Made by a program: the position numbers and the translations under genes. This document shows, in pieces, positions 15,281-24,907 of a stretch of DNA of 64,000 bases; the stretch's first letter is position 1, and every line of letters starts with the position of its first letter. The DNA lies in contig CAZNLH010000012.1 of assembly GCA_964573995.1 (NCBI GenBank), forward strand, positions 12,842 through 76,841. Reading direction: 5' to 3'. A model generated the notes under the pieces. The model saw only the letters and a program-made list of their open reading frames with translations. It was not told the origin of the DNA and did not search any database. Source of the DNA: CAZNLH01 sp964573995. Its GTDB lineage: Bacteria > Gemmatimonadota > CAZMKB01 > CAZNLH01.

Positions 15281-17738
15281 GGGTGCGAACCAGTGACTCT
15301 TCTCCGATGCCGCCCGTAACGGCCGGCAGGATCACCGTAAACTTTGTTCCCGCCCCCTCACGGCTCTCGACCTTAATCTCACCCTTGTGGGCCTCGACGA
15401 TCTTCTTGACGATCGCAAGGCCCAGACCGGCCCCCTTGTACTTCCTCGTAGCGGATCCATCGACCTGATAAAACCGGTCGAAGATCCTATCCAGTTTGGA
15501 AGAAGGGATCCCAATACCGGTATCCGACACCATCAATTCGATCTTATCGCTCCCGTTACCCCGGATCGACAAGTCTATCCTGCCACCTTCCGGGGTGAAC
15601 TTGACGGCATTCCTCAGGAGGTTTGTGAGGAGTTGGATCAAACGGCTCGAATCGCCGTAGATAAGCCTGCTTCCGCACTCGATTTGCTTGTTGATCTCGA
15701 TACCCTTCTCCTGTATGAAAGGGTAGGTCTCCACCAGGCTGTTGTTCACAAGACTCTCCGGATTTACACGTGTGAACTGATACTTCATCTTTCCCGATTC
15801 CATCTTTGTCAGGTCGAGGAGGTCGTCGATCAGGGAATTCAGGCGCTTGGTACTCTGAAAGATGGACTGTACTATCTCCTCCTGTACAGGTGTCAAGTCT
15901 CCAATTTTCTTTAAAAGCAGCACCTCGGAATTTACCATGATAGGTGCAAGGGGAGTCCTCAACTCGTGGGTCACGTTCTGAAGGAATTCCGCCTTGAGTT
16001 TGTCCACCTCCCGCAACTCGTTATTCGCGCGTTCCAATTCTTCATTGGAAGCCTCCAGCATCTTCTTTGCCTTTTCGAGGCTGGTCTTGGATATCTGAAG
16101 TTCCTGATTCAATTGTTGGAGTTCCTCGCTCTTCTTCTTTGCCTCTTCGAAGAGCCGCTGGTTGTCGATGACCACGGCCACCTCGTTCGCGAATATCTCC
16201 ATCGTCTGAACCGTTTCTATCGAACGGCCATCCATCTCCTTCGAATCGTCAACGAGCAGGAAGCCGACCACCTTCCGCAACTTGGTCTCGATCGGGACAA
16301 AGAGGGTATACCCCTTCCTCACACCCTCTTCCATCCGCCCCGAATCATCATTGCTGACCACCAATTCCTTGATCTTCGCCAGGATGGGCTCCTTGCGCCG
16401 GACGAGATAGGAATGGCTGATCTTCTGCTCCTCTTTCATCAGCCCCTTGAAAGATTCCCAGGAGTATGTGGATCCTATCAGGCGTTTCATGGCTCCTTTC
16501 TCGTTGTCAGCCAGGGCCTTTATCTCCACTCGCTGCGTCTCGTGGTTCAGCATACCCAGCACGACGAAATTAAAGCCGGTGGAAAAACGTATCGACCAGA
16601 CGATCTCCCTGAGCAGGTCGCCAAGGAAAACCTGGAGTCGAAAACTGTTGCTTGTCACCAAGATCTGCTTCAGCCGCTGGGCCTTCTTCTCGGCCTCCTG
16701 CTGCAACTGAATATTGCTTACACCCAAGGTAAGGTGATCAGCAAAGTACCTGAGTACCTCGACATCATCCTTCCGAATCATGCCCGGTTTCCGGTTGAAT
16801 ATATTGAGCGCGCCCATCACGCGCCCTCGCATGATAAGCGGCAGGATCAGGTATGAACGTACACCCTGCCGAAACATCTCTGCGTCTTCTGTAAAACCTC
16901 CGTTTTCATCCAGATCCTCCTGCATGAGCGGCTTTCGGTTGAAAGCGATCCACTTGTATACCGAATTCTCATCCAGGTCGAGCGTAACGCTTCGGACCTG
17001 GTCGCCGTTCTCGATATCAAACCGGTACCCGGTAGCGACCTCTACGGCACGGTCGAGGAAAAGGAGCGTCGTGATATCGCTACGCACCACCGTTCCGATC
17101 ACTCGAACCAACTCCTTGAACCTCACCGGGGTATCCACACCTTCTCCTGAATTCAACAACTTGTTTATAACGCCGAAGGCGTCCAGCATCTTATCACGCG
17201 CGGCAAGCCTCTCCCTAAGGGAATACACGAGGCTCATGTCCCTCATGATGACCTGCACGAGATCACCGGTACCTGACCCGGAGGACACCCTCATCGACGT
17301 AACCACGACCGGTATTCGAGCATCCTCGTCAGTCTTCAGGAACATGCCATCCGCCCCAATCCTTCCCTCTGAAAGGAGGGTTTCAAGCACCGTTCCCGGA
17401 CCCTGGGGGATATCGGGGACGAGTATGGATTGGATCGTCTTCATCTGAAGGTCCCGCCGGCTACAAGCCAGCATTTCAAGCAAACTCGTATTTCCATCGA
17501 TGATCTTGCCGTTTCGCTCCGAGAAGAGGGCAATCGGATCGGGAGAACGATCGAAGAGTGCCCTGTGTTTCCCCTGCAGGATTTCAATCTCTCTGATCTT
17601 CACCATGATCCTCCTCCGGACCAGGAACCTCACACAGAGAAATGCCACGAGCAAGACAACTAATATTCCAAGCATTAGGAGATATATATCCGACGTTATC
17701 CCTGCAGGCGCAAGGAGAAACGCAATCGGCTTAAGCAT
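15273..17738 (-). CDS. PAS-GAF-GAF sensor histidine kinase
   Basis: 821 residues. One N-terminal membrane helix (about 18-40) is followed by a PAS domain (about 53-165: DRSPDPIALFSERNGKIIDG), two GAF-like domains (about 195-345 and 370-520) and a coiled coil (about 525-580). A HisKA domain has its phosphoacceptor in NVTHELRTPLAP near 590, and the HATPase carries N, G1 and G2 boxes (LLRNAVKFTPEGG, VSDTGIGIP, GAGLGLAIVKKI). It is probably a cytoplasmic-ligand sensor at the inner membrane. No response regulator is adjacent. Its ATG lies inside the ABC ATPase gene (8-base overlap), so the two are translationally coupled, which suggests that the kinase senses or controls that system. Confidence 0.9.
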   Translation of the reverse strand: MLKPIAFLLAPAGITSDIYLLMLGILVVLLVAFLCVRFLVRRRIMVKIREIEILQGKHRALFDRSPDPIALFSERNGKIIDGNTSLLEMLACSRRDLQMKTIQSILVPDIPQGPGTVLETLLSEGRIGADGMFLKTDEDARIPVVVTSMRVSSGSGTGDLVQVIMRDMSLVYSLRERLAARDKMLDAFGVINKLLNSGEGVDTPVRFKELVRVIGTVVRSDITTLLFLDRAVEVATGYRFDIENGDQVRSVTLDLDENSVYKWIAFNRKPLMQEDLDENGGFTEDAEMFRQGVRSYLILPLIMRGRVMGALNIFNRKPGMIRKDDVEVLRYFADHLTLGVSNIQLQQEAEKKAQRLKQILVTSNSFRLQVFLGDLLREIVWSIRFSTGFNFVVLGMLNHETQRVEIKALADNEKGAMKRLIGSTYSWESFKGLMKEEQKISHSYLVRRKEPILAKIKELVVSNDDSGRMEEGVRKGYTLFVPIETKLRKVVGFLLVDDSKEMDGRSIETVQTMEIFANEVAVVIDNQRLFEEAKKKSEELQQLNQELQISKTSLEKAKKMLEASNEELERANNELREVDKLKAEFLQNVTHELRTPLAPIMVNSEVLLLKKIGDLTPVQEEIVQSIFQSTKRLNSLIDDLLDLTKMESGKMKYQFTRVNPESLVNNSLVETYPFIQEKGIEINKQIECGSRLIYGDSSRLIQLLTNLLRNAVKFTPEGGRIDLSIRGNGSDKIELMVSDTGIGIPSSKLDRIFDRFYQVDGSATRKYKGAGLGLAIVKKIVEAHKGEIKVESREGAGTKFTVILPAVTGGIGEESLVRTLG

Positions 17739-18507
17739 TTACAATTTCCTCTCCCGTGGAGACCGACGGTTGCTCATCACTTCTCATGTAATCGAGGTAG
17801 ATCCTTTCCAGGTCTTCCTTGGCCAGTTGCCTCTTATCCATCACGGTAATCAGCCTGCCCTCCTTCATGATACCAACGCGATTGGCGATTTCTCTGGCCC
17901 GGAAGATATCATGGGTAGACATGAAAATCGCCTTCCCCCTCTCACGAAATTCTCTCAGCAGGTCTAGTAGTTCGGCCACAGCCTTGGGGTCCAGTCCAGT
18001 AGTAGGTTCATCGAGCAGGATGACGGGGGCGTCCTTGATCATGGCCACAGCGATCCCGAGTTTCTGAAGCATTCCCTTCGAAAAATTCCTTACCTTCTGA
18101 TCCAGCGCCGATTCTGAGAGGCCTACACGCCTGAAGGTCCGGGCCCCTTCTTCCCGAGTCAGTCCTGCTACGCCCCCCAGCACGGCAAAGTAACGAATGT
18201 TCTGCATTCCGGTAAAATTTTCATACAACGAGACCCTCTCCGAGACGAAGGAGACGAACCTCTTTGCCTCCAACGGATTCTTAGCAACATCTATGCCGTT
18301 TACCTTGGCGGTCCCCTCCGTCGGGTCGATAAGGTTCAACAGGAGATTGATCGTGGTCGTCTTACCGGCCCCGTTGGCTCCGAGGAGGCAGAACAACTCC
18401 CCCGCGCACACCTCGAGGTCGAGATGATCGAGTGCAAGCAGACCGTCCTCGTAACGCTTTGTCAGTCCCGAGATCTCGATCATGACAGTGCTGCTATTCC
18501 CCTGCAA
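17731..18507 (-). CDS. ABC transporter ATP-binding protein
   Basis: 258 residues starting at TTG 18507. The TTG is chosen over ATG 18483 because AGGAG lies 5 bases before it, inside the end of the upstream gene. Walker A is GANGAGKTT near 43, the signature loop is the divergent NFSKGMLQKL, Walker B is VILLDEPTTGLD, and the switch His is in STHDI. The pattern matches ABC-2/NatA-type exporter ATPases (DrrA, CcmA-like). No permease gene is adjacent; the upstream partner is a NEW3-domain protein and the downstream partner a histidine kinase. The permease must be encoded elsewhere or replaced by another membrane protein. Confidence 0.9.
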   Translation of the reverse strand: MQGNSSTVMIEISGLTKRYEDGLLALDHLDLEVCAGELFCLLGANGAGKTTTINLLLNLIDPTEGTAKVNGIDVAKNPLEAKRFVSFVSERVSLYENFTGMQNIRYFAVLGGVAGLTREEGARTFRRVGLSESALDQKVRNFSKGMLQKLGIAVAMIKDAPVILLDEPTTGLDPKAVAELLDLLREFRERGKAIFMSTHDIFRAREIANRVGIMKEGRLITVMDKRQLAKEDLERIYLDYMRSDEQPSVSTGEEIVNA

Positions 18508-18508
18508 T

Positions 18509-20014
18509 TTATCTCCTACTGAGTTTGACGCCGAAGATGACCATCAACAGTATAATCCCAACGATCGATGCCCCGAGAGCAATGTTCCCGAAGAGGCTAG
18601 TTTCAGACCTCACGTGTATCCTCACGCGCTTGTCTTCCGTTTCAACCGGGTGGTTGCTTGTCATCGCGTTCGTCTTGATCTTGGCCTCATAATCGCCCAT
18701 TCCAAGGCCGGCAGGCGGATAAAAGGATATTTTCACCTCCTTCTCCTTGTCCGGATACAGCGCGTCGATCAGGTCGGGCGATATGGATGACCGCCAATTG
18801 TAGGGGAGATCAGTCTCTATCACGATGTTATCCAGCCGCCTGGTACCTATGTTCCGCACCACGATGTTCATAGACACGGTATCGCCGGGGTCGATCTCCT
18901 GGTAGAGATTCAGGGCCTTGACCTCTATCTTGCCGACGCCCCTGGGGATCAACTCCAGTTGTACCCACCCTATCGGTAATTTCCCGATCACGTCAGGGTC
19001 GAGGAAGAGGCGATCCCCGGCTCCTGCAAGGTGCTCATCGGCACCCTCGTTCCCCACGAGGACATAAAACCGGATCGGTTTGTCTATCTGCACCTCTTTA
19101 TCTGCCCTCTCAGCGAGATAGAGTTTCAGGAGGAGGTCCTGAGTCGTAACCCCCTCGGTGAACTTGATCTGGGTTAGTTTGGCATGAGTGTTGGGATCGA
19201 TGAATTCAGAATCTATTTGTTTGGGGAGGTTGGCCACCCACAACTTGAAGACATCATTCTCGGCAGTAAACCTCTCCAGGCTGATATCGTAGGTAGCAGA
19301 CTTGCCCAAGTCCGCCTCTTGGGAGAACTTCGATGAGACGACCGAGACCATGTTGGCGCTGGAGTCTTTTTGAAGATAGACCTTCTTTTCTATTACCTTG
19401 TCCGCGAAACTCACCGACACGACGACCTCGTTCACGTCACGCAAGAGGCCAAAGTCGAGTTTTACAGGGGTGTTGTACTTCAGGTTCTGGACCAGGGCCT
19501 CATAGGGCTGGCTGATGATAGTATCTCCGAGTTTCAGGGAGACAAAGACGTTGCTGAGGTTTCTCCACTGCAGGCCCTGAAAGAACCTGTCGTTTTCCGG
19601 GACTGGCAGGTTCTCCAGATCGAAGGCCTCACCGGACGTATTCTTGATAGTGAGCCTGACACGCCTCTCACCCTTCGGCCCCTGGTACTTGACCGCCTCC
19701 TCGACCATGACGTGCGGTTGATCGTACAGGAGATCGAGAAGTGCCCGCGTGTAATTGATATCAGAGGTCTTGTAGTCCGCTTCTATCTTGTTGAAGTCTT
19801 CCTTCGAGATCAGGTCCTTTTCCAGGAGATCCTTGGCACGTTGGTAACTGGCCTTGTCTTCCTCGAGTTTATAATACGCCTTCTTCACCTCGAGTAGTTT
19901 GAACCTTACCTCCTCTTTCTTGCCGGTATTCTCCCCCTCAGCCATCAATGGGATGGATAGAAGAAACAGGAGGAAAAAGGCGGCTAAAACTGCCCTTGAG
20001 CCGGTCAATGTCAT
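18509..20014 (-). CDS. NEW3-domain membrane-anchored periplasmic protein
   Basis: 501 residues: a signal peptide (about 1-25), a charged helical stretch (about 30-90, KAYYKLEEDKASYQRAKDLL), beta-rich domains, then a NEW3/NPCBM-associated Ig-like domain (about 370-465; EIDPGDTVSMNIVVRNIG, GDYEAKIKTNA) and one C-terminal membrane helix (about 472-497) ending LSRR. Most of the protein should face the periplasm. Proteins of this type are often encoded beside ABC-2 export ATPases; here the ABC ATPase starts 1 base after the stop. The exact role is unknown: candidate accessory or substrate-contacting subunit. First gene of the unit. Confidence 0.75.
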   Translation of the reverse strand: MTLTGSRAVLAAFFLLFLLSIPLMAEGENTGKKEEVRFKLLEVKKAYYKLEEDKASYQRAKDLLEKDLISKEDFNKIEADYKTSDINYTRALLDLLYDQPHVMVEEAVKYQGPKGERRVRLTIKNTSGEAFDLENLPVPENDRFFQGLQWRNLSNVFVSLKLGDTIISQPYEALVQNLKYNTPVKLDFGLLRDVNEVVVSVSFADKVIEKKVYLQKDSSANMVSVVSSKFSQEADLGKSATYDISLERFTAENDVFKLWVANLPKQIDSEFIDPNTHAKLTQIKFTEGVTTQDLLLKLYLAERADKEVQIDKPIRFYVLVGNEGADEHLAGAGDRLFLDPDVIGKLPIGWVQLELIPRGVGKIEVKALNLYQEIDPGDTVSMNIVVRNIGTRRLDNIVIETDLPYNWRSSISPDLIDALYPDKEKEVKISFYPPAGLGMGDYEAKIKTNAMTSNHPVETEDKRVRIHVRSETSLFGNIALGASIVGIILLMVIFGVKLSRR

Positions 20015-20272
20015 AGCCTCATTGCTGAAGGTTATCGTTGCCGGACGGCCTGACCCTTAAGACACCATAATAATATTAATCTGATGAGATTCTTTTGGCA
20101 AAGGAATATTGGTGCTGGTTTCGCCTTGACGTGACATGAAGAGACATTCGAACCGCGTTACAGGGGTAATAACGGAAGTATTCAAAGTGCCGGCGGCGGC
20201 TTCCGCGAGGAGGAGTTCGCAGGCCTGCCCAGGGATTTTTCAAGTTCATCAACGGGAGCAACCGGAACACCA

Positions 20273-21130
20273 TCAATTCAGGAAAGACCTTAGGGCCCGC
20301 GCCCGAGAAATATGGCGCAATCTCTCGATCGCCTTCTCCTTGATCTGCCTTACCCGCTCTCTTGTAATCCCCATGATCTTCCCGATCTCTTCGAGTGTCA
20401 TCGGACTCTTATCTGTCAGGCCGAAGTACATCCTCAATATCCTGGCCTCCCTCTCCTTCAGTGTCGACAACGATTCCTCGATCGTCTCTGACAACGCTCT
20501 TTTGAATGCCCGCTCTGCTGGAGATGATTGACAGGTGTCGGGGATATAATCCATGAGTTTTCCCTCCTCACCCGGGACCACCGGGGCATCGAGGGAACGA
20601 TGGGGCCGGGAAATCCGCATGGTGGTCCTGACCTCATTGACGCTTATATCCATGCCCTCCGCGATCTCTTCTTCGGTCGGTTCTCTGCCCAGTTCCTGTA
20701 TCAGGCAATTGGACTTCTTCCCGATCTTATAAAGGATGCCTGCCCTGTTCAATGGAACTCTGACGACACGCGATTGTTCGGCAAGGGTCTGGAGAATGGC
20801 CTGCCGGATCCACCACACCGCGTAAGAGATGAACTTGGTCCCCTTCGTCTCATCAAATTTATATGCTGCCCGCAATAGGCCAAGGTTCCCCTCATTGATA
20901 AGATCCAGGAGAGAAACCCCCTGGTTCATATATTTCTTGGCCACGCTGACGACAAAACGCAGGTTGGATCGCGCGAGTTTTTCAAGGGCTTCCTGATCCC
21001 CCTGCTTGATGCGAACAGCCAGATCGGCCTCTTCACTCCTCTCCAAGAGAGGGTAACTGCTGATCTCCTTGAGATAGAGGTCCAAAGAACCATCCTTATA
21101 GGAACTATCGTTTGCCTGTCCGAAACTCAT
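20273..21130 (-). CDS. RNA polymerase sigma-70 family factor (RpoD/RpoS-like)
   Basis: 285 residues, lacking region 1.1. Region 1.2 is at about 12-40 (GSLDLYLKEISSYPLL). Region 2 is at about 50-125, including core binding (LLDLINEGNLGLLRAAYKF) and -10 recognition/melting (FISYAVWWIRQAILQ). Region 3 follows, and region 4 has the -35 HTH (TLEEIGKIMGITRERVRQIK). Every functional block is intact, so it should be active as a group 1 or group 2 sigma; the short length and missing 1.1 favour an alternative or stationary-phase-like sigma, but a small housekeeping sigma cannot be excluded. GAGGTGAAATGAGGA precedes the ATG. Confidence 0.9.
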   Translation of the reverse strand: MSFGQANDSSYKDGSLDLYLKEISSYPLLERSEEADLAVRIKQGDQEALEKLARSNLRFVVSVAKKYMNQGVSLLDLINEGNLGLLRAAYKFDETKGTKFISYAVWWIRQAILQTLAEQSRVVRVPLNRAGILYKIGKKSNCLIQELGREPTEEEIAEGMDISVNEVRTTMRISRPHRSLDAPVVPGEEGKLMDYIPDTCQSSPAERAFKRALSETIEESLSTLKEREARILRMYFGLTDKSPMTLEEIGKIMGITRERVRQIKEKAIERLRHISRARALRSFLN

Positions 21131-21244
21131 TCCTCATTTCACCTCACTTTAAAAGGATATCATATCCGCCTCTATTCCCTTCGTCTGTAACAGGGCTAAC
21201 AGGCCGCCCAACACCACTCCCAGTATAAGATTGGACCGATGCCG

Positions 21245-21937
21245 TCATTTTATCAGGTGGCCTATGCGTGAAAAGCGCGGGACGAATGCATCGTGATCCC
21301 AAGAGAAGTAGACGAACAGCGGTGTCCCCTCGATCAGGCCCCGGTCCACAAATCCCCAGTAACGGCTGTCCCGGCTGTTGTCCCTATTGTCACCCAGGAC
21401 AAAAAACTTGCCGGGAGGCACGACGATGGGCCCGAAGTTGTCCCTCGGCAATGGAAACCGGTTCGGCTGGATCCCCCTATCCCGGTTGCGATGGAGCACG
21501 GTCTGGACGCGTGGGTCGATATACTGGGCGTACCCCTCGTCCATCCTGGCGCCATTTACGTAAAGGACCTTGTCCCTCATCTCCACCGTGTCGCCCCCAA
21601 CAGCCACACACCGTTTCACGAAATCGAGGCTCTTGTCGAGGGGGTACTTGAACACCAGGATGTCCCCCCTCTTCGGCTCCCGCAGGGCCGGGAGGTGGAC
21701 ATCAGTAAAGGGGACGATGGGACCGTAGACGAGTTTGTTGACCAGGAGAAAATCACCAACGAGTAATGTCTTCTCCATCGAAGCGGAGGGAATCTTATAT
21801 GCCTGGACGAAAAAGGTCCGGATCACAAAGAAGAGTATGAGGGCGTAGATCCCGGATTTGAGCCACTCCCGTCCCTCGCGCTCAAACCAGTTGCGGGGAT
21901 CGCCCTCTTTGCCGGGTTGTTTCCCTGAATCAGGCAT
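21245..21937 (-). CDS. lepB: Signal peptidase I
   Basis: 230 residues from ATG 21937; a longer frame to 22021 would run through the aminotransferase gene and adds no family sequence. One membrane helix (about 28-46) anchors the enzyme with its catalytic domain in the periplasm. The Ser/Lys dyad is visible: SASM with Ser53, and Lys108 in DFVKRCVAVGGD. The C-terminal boxes FVLGDNRDNSRDSR and GFVDRGLIEG are intact. It cleaves signal peptides from exported proteins. Its start overlaps the end of the upstream aminotransferase by 8 bases, implying co-transcription with the amino-acid catabolism pair. Confidence 0.95.
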   Translation of the reverse strand: MPDSGKQPGKEGDPRNWFEREGREWLKSGIYALILFFVIRTFFVQAYKIPSASMEKTLLVGDFLLVNKLVYGPIVPFTDVHLPALREPKRGDILVFKYPLDKSLDFVKRCVAVGGDTVEMRDKVLYVNGARMDEGYAQYIDPRVQTVLHRNRDRGIQPNRFPLPRDNFGPIVVPPGKFFVLGDNRDNSRDSRYWGFVDRGLIEGTPLFVYFSWDHDAFVPRFSRIGHLIK

Positions 21938-23333
21938 CGGAGCCGACTCCGCTCCCCCTGGCTCCCTCCACTTCCGAAAGGGCCTCGTCGAGGATCGCCA
22001 GGCCCTTGTCGATCTGCTCACGGGTTATCACCAGCGGCGGCGAAAAACGGATGACATTCGGACCGCACGGTAGCGTCAGTAAACCCTTATGGAAACAACT
22101 CAGGACCACTTCTTTTACCTCCTTCGATGCCATCTCCCGCGTCTCGCGGTCGCGGACGAGTTCCACCCCGATCATTAGCCCCTTTCCACGAACGTCGCCT
22201 ATCAACTCGTGGTCGGCCTGGAGTTTGACCAGTTGCTCCATAAAATACCGCCCCTGCCTGGCGGCATTTTCAATCAGTTCCTCCTCCAGCAACTGGATGG
22301 TGGCGAGTGCCGCTGCACAGCAGACTGGGTTTCCGCCGAAGGTGTTGCCGTGAGAGCCTGGCTTCCATGTCATGATCGATTCCCTCGCCAGGATAGGGCC
22401 AATGACCATTCCGGAGGCGATCCCCTTGGCAAGGGTTATAATATCGGCGGAGACCCCGTAATGTTCCATGGCGAACATCCTGCCGGTCCTTCCCATGCCC
22501 GACTGCACTTCATCGGCAATAAGCAGAATGCCATACTTCTCCGCCAGTGCCTTGAGCGCCCTGTGATAATCGTCCGGAGGCGCGACGTAACCACCCTCGC
22601 CCTGGATGGGCTCCACTATGATCGCAGCCACCTCCTCAGGGTCGGTTAGGCCCTGGAATACCTGATCCTCTATGTACGAGACGCAGTACAGGTCGCACCC
22701 GGGATACGTCAGGTTGAAGGCGCAACGGTAGCAGTAACCATACGGGACGTGGATCACGCCCGGCATCATCGGGAAGAACTTGTTCCGCTGGGTCGTCTTG
22801 CTGCACGTAAGTGCAAGAGACCCCATGGTCCTTCCGTGAAACGCCCGATGAAAGGCGATGAACCTCTTGCGCTCGGTGTGGTACCTTGACAACTTCAATG
22901 CCCCCTCAACGGCCTCCGTCCCGGTGTTGCCGAAAAAGACCTTCATGTTCTCCTCTCCCGGCGCTATTTCACTCAATTTCCTCGCGAGCAGCGCCTGGGG
23001 CTCATAATAGAAATCAGTTCCGGCATAATGAATAAGGTCAGCAACCTGGCTTCTTACCGCCTCAACGACCAGGGGATGGCAGTGTCCCGTGGAACAGCAA
23101 GCGATACCTGCATTGAAGTCGAGGAATAGATTTCCGTCCACGTCCTCTATGACCGAACCCTTGCCCTTCTTTACCACTAGCGGGTACATCCTCGTGTAGG
23201 ATGGTGACATGTACCGACCGTCGAGTTCCACCAAGGCCCTCGCCCGCGGTCCTGGCAACTCTGCGTTAATTCGCGGAGCCAGCGATTCATCGACCTCACC
23301 CACTCTCGATTCATTCCTGACCTGATCTTCCAT
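21930..23333 (-). CDS. Class III PLP-dependent aminotransferase (4-aminobutyrate/acetylornithine type)
   Basis: 467 residues from ATG 23333; GGAGG lies 6 bases upstream, and the longer frame to 23429 overlaps the aldehyde dehydrogenase gene. Fold type I family features are intact: DVDGNLFLDFNAGIA near 60, the PLP-binding Asp in LLIADEVQSGMGRTG, and the Schiff-base Lys in TLAKGIASG. The N-terminal PSYTRMYPLVVKKG is typical of the GabT-like omega-aminotransferases of Archaea and Deltaproteobacteria. It likely moves the terminal amino group of GABA, ornithine or a related amine to 2-oxoglutarate, producing a semialdehyde for the aldehyde dehydrogenase encoded just upstream. The substrate is inferred from the pairing only. 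Confidence 0.85.
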   Translation of the reverse strand: MEDQVRNESRVGEVDESLAPRINAELPGPRARALVELDGRYMSPSYTRMYPLVVKKGKGSVIEDVDGNLFLDFNAGIACCSTGHCHPLVVEAVRSQVADLIHYAGTDFYYEPQALLARKLSEIAPGEENMKVFFGNTGTEAVEGALKLSRYHTERKRFIAFHRAFHGRTMGSLALTCSKTTQRNKFFPMMPGVIHVPYGYCYRCAFNLTYPGCDLYCVSYIEDQVFQGLTDPEEVAAIIVEPIQGEGGYVAPPDDYHRALKALAEKYGILLIADEVQSGMGRTGRMFAMEHYGVSADIITLAKGIASGMVIGPILARESIMTWKPGSHGNTFGGNPVCCAAALATIQLLEEELIENAARQGRYFMEQLVKLQADHELIGDVRGKGLMIGVELVRDRETREMASKEVKEVVLSCFHKGLLTLPCGPNVIRFSPPLVITREQIDKGLAILDEALSEVEGARGSGVGSDA

Positions 23334-23379
23334 CATGACCCTCCATTTGAGAACTATCCCGGGAAATCCAACTGCTGGT

Positions 23380-24867
23380 TCAGCGGTTGTCGATCTGCGC
23401 CCTCTGGAGCTTCCCGCTGTAATCGACATAGACAGTCTTTATTTCACTGAAGAACTCATATACCGTCCAGCCCCCTTCCCTGTGCCCGTTTCCGGTTGCC
23501 TTCAGGCCTCCGAATGGGAGATGCGCCTCGGCACCGATGGTTGGGCCGTTGATATATGTAATACCGGCCTCGAAATCCTCGATGGCCTTGAAGGCTGCAT
23601 TGACGTCCCTCGTATAGATCGACGAGGAGAGGCCATAGGTCGTGTCGTTCAGTATCGAAATTGCCTCTTTGAGGTCCCTCGCACGGATCACGGACAGGAC
23701 CGGGCCGAAGATCTCTTCACGTGCGATTCGCATCGCGGGTCCAACGTCGGTGAAGATGGTCGGCGCGTAAAACCACCCGGGCCCCAGGTCCCCATCTACC
23801 GCCGGCTCGCCGCCGATCGCCAACTTTGCGCCCTCTTCCCTGCCCACCTGCACGTAACGGTGGACGATGTCCCGCTGTCCCTCGTTTATAAGGGGGCCTA
23901 CGTCCACGCCGGGTTCCAGGCCCGATCCGAGCCTTAGTCGCGCGGTCATCTCGAGCAACCTTTCAAGAAACCGATCGTATATCTCCGTATGCAGGATCAG
24001 GCGGCTCGTAGCGGTGCATCGCTGCCCGGTGGTCCCGAACGCACCCCAGAGGACCCCTTCAAGGGCTAGATCGAGGTCGGCATCCTCAAGGACGACCTGC
24101 GCATTCTTCCCCCCCATCTCGAGAGATACGCGCTTTAGACCGCCACCGCCAACCCTTGAGATCTCTCTCCCCACGGCGGTCGAACCCGTGAATGATACAA
24201 GGTCGACACCCGGGTGGTTCACTAACGGGACACCGACGCCGCTTCCGGATCCGTGGACCAGGTTGACCGCATCGGGAACCACGCCCGCCTCGAGCAGTAT
24301 CTCTACAAGCATCGTAGCCGTCAAAGGCGTATCGCTGGCCGGTTTGAACACCACGGCGTTCCCGCACAGCAAGGCCGGAAATATCTTCCATGTAGGAATG
24401 GCCATGGGAAAGTTCCATGGGGTTATGATGGCCGCCACACCGACGGGCCGCCTCACCGACATTGCAAACTTGTGCGGGAGTTCCGAAGGGACCGTGTGGC
24501 CGAAGAGACGCCTCCCCTCTCCGGCCGCGTAATAGGCCGTATCTATACCCTCCTGGACATCCCCCCTTGTCTCATCGAGGACCTTCCCCATCTCCCGGGT
24601 CATTCCCCCGGCTATCTCCTCTTTCCTCTCCACCAGGAGATCGCCCACCTTCTTCAGTATCTCGCCGCGTTGCGGGACGGGCACATTTTTCCATGCATTG
24701 AAGCCTCTGCGCGCTGCCCGTACCGCCTCTTCCACGTCTTCCTTCGAGGAATCCGGGAAGACCCCCAGGACCTCTCTCCAGTCAGCGGGGTTCCGGTTCT
24801 CGAAGGTCTTACCGCTCCTCGCCTCGACCCACTTGCCTCCTATGAAGTTCCTGAATTGCTCTGCCAT
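23380..24867 (-). CDS. NAD(P)-dependent aldehyde dehydrogenase
   Basis: 495 residues from ATG 24867 (GGGGAA about 6 bases upstream), the standard ALDH length. It has cofactor-binding ITPWNFPMAIPTWKIFPALL, the catalytic Glu in LEMGGKNAQVV, and the nucleophile Cys in TTGQRCTATSRL; the oligomerisation tail HLPFGGLKATGNGHREGG is intact. Paired with the downstream aminotransferase (47-base gap), it probably oxidises the resulting semialdehyde to an acid, as GabD does for succinate semialdehyde; a 2-oxoglutarate- or aminoadipate-semialdehyde dehydrogenase is also possible. The NtrX-like gene ends 40 bases upstream. Confidence 0.9.
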   Translation of the reverse strand: MAEQFRNFIGGKWVEARSGKTFENRNPADWREVLGVFPDSSKEDVEEAVRAARRGFNAWKNVPVPQRGEILKKVGDLLVERKEEIAGGMTREMGKVLDETRGDVQEGIDTAYYAAGEGRRLFGHTVPSELPHKFAMSVRRPVGVAAIITPWNFPMAIPTWKIFPALLCGNAVVFKPASDTPLTATMLVEILLEAGVVPDAVNLVHGSGSGVGVPLVNHPGVDLVSFTGSTAVGREISRVGGGGLKRVSLEMGGKNAQVVLEDADLDLALEGVLWGAFGTTGQRCTATSRLILHTEIYDRFLERLLEMTARLRLGSGLEPGVDVGPLINEGQRDIVHRYVQVGREEGAKLAIGGEPAVDGDLGPGWFYAPTIFTDVGPAMRIAREEIFGPVLSVIRARDLKEAISILNDTTYGLSSSIYTRDVNAAFKAIEDFEAGITYINGPTIGAEAHLPFGGLKATGNGHREGGWTVYEFFSEIKTVYVDYSGKLQRAQIDNR

Positions 24868-24907
24868 GATTCTTCCCCTCTCTCCTATCAGGCATTCCGC
24901 TCGCCGC

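Noticed and set aside
15966..16856. Long plus-strand frame of 296 codons opposite the histidine kinase
   Set aside because: Antisense shadow of a well-supported kinase; no domain or start signal.
20100..20260. tRNA-like GGTTCGAAT on the minus strand in the sigma-factor/NEW3 gap
   Set aside because: The bases flanking the T-loop do not pair and no acceptor or anticodon stem can be built.
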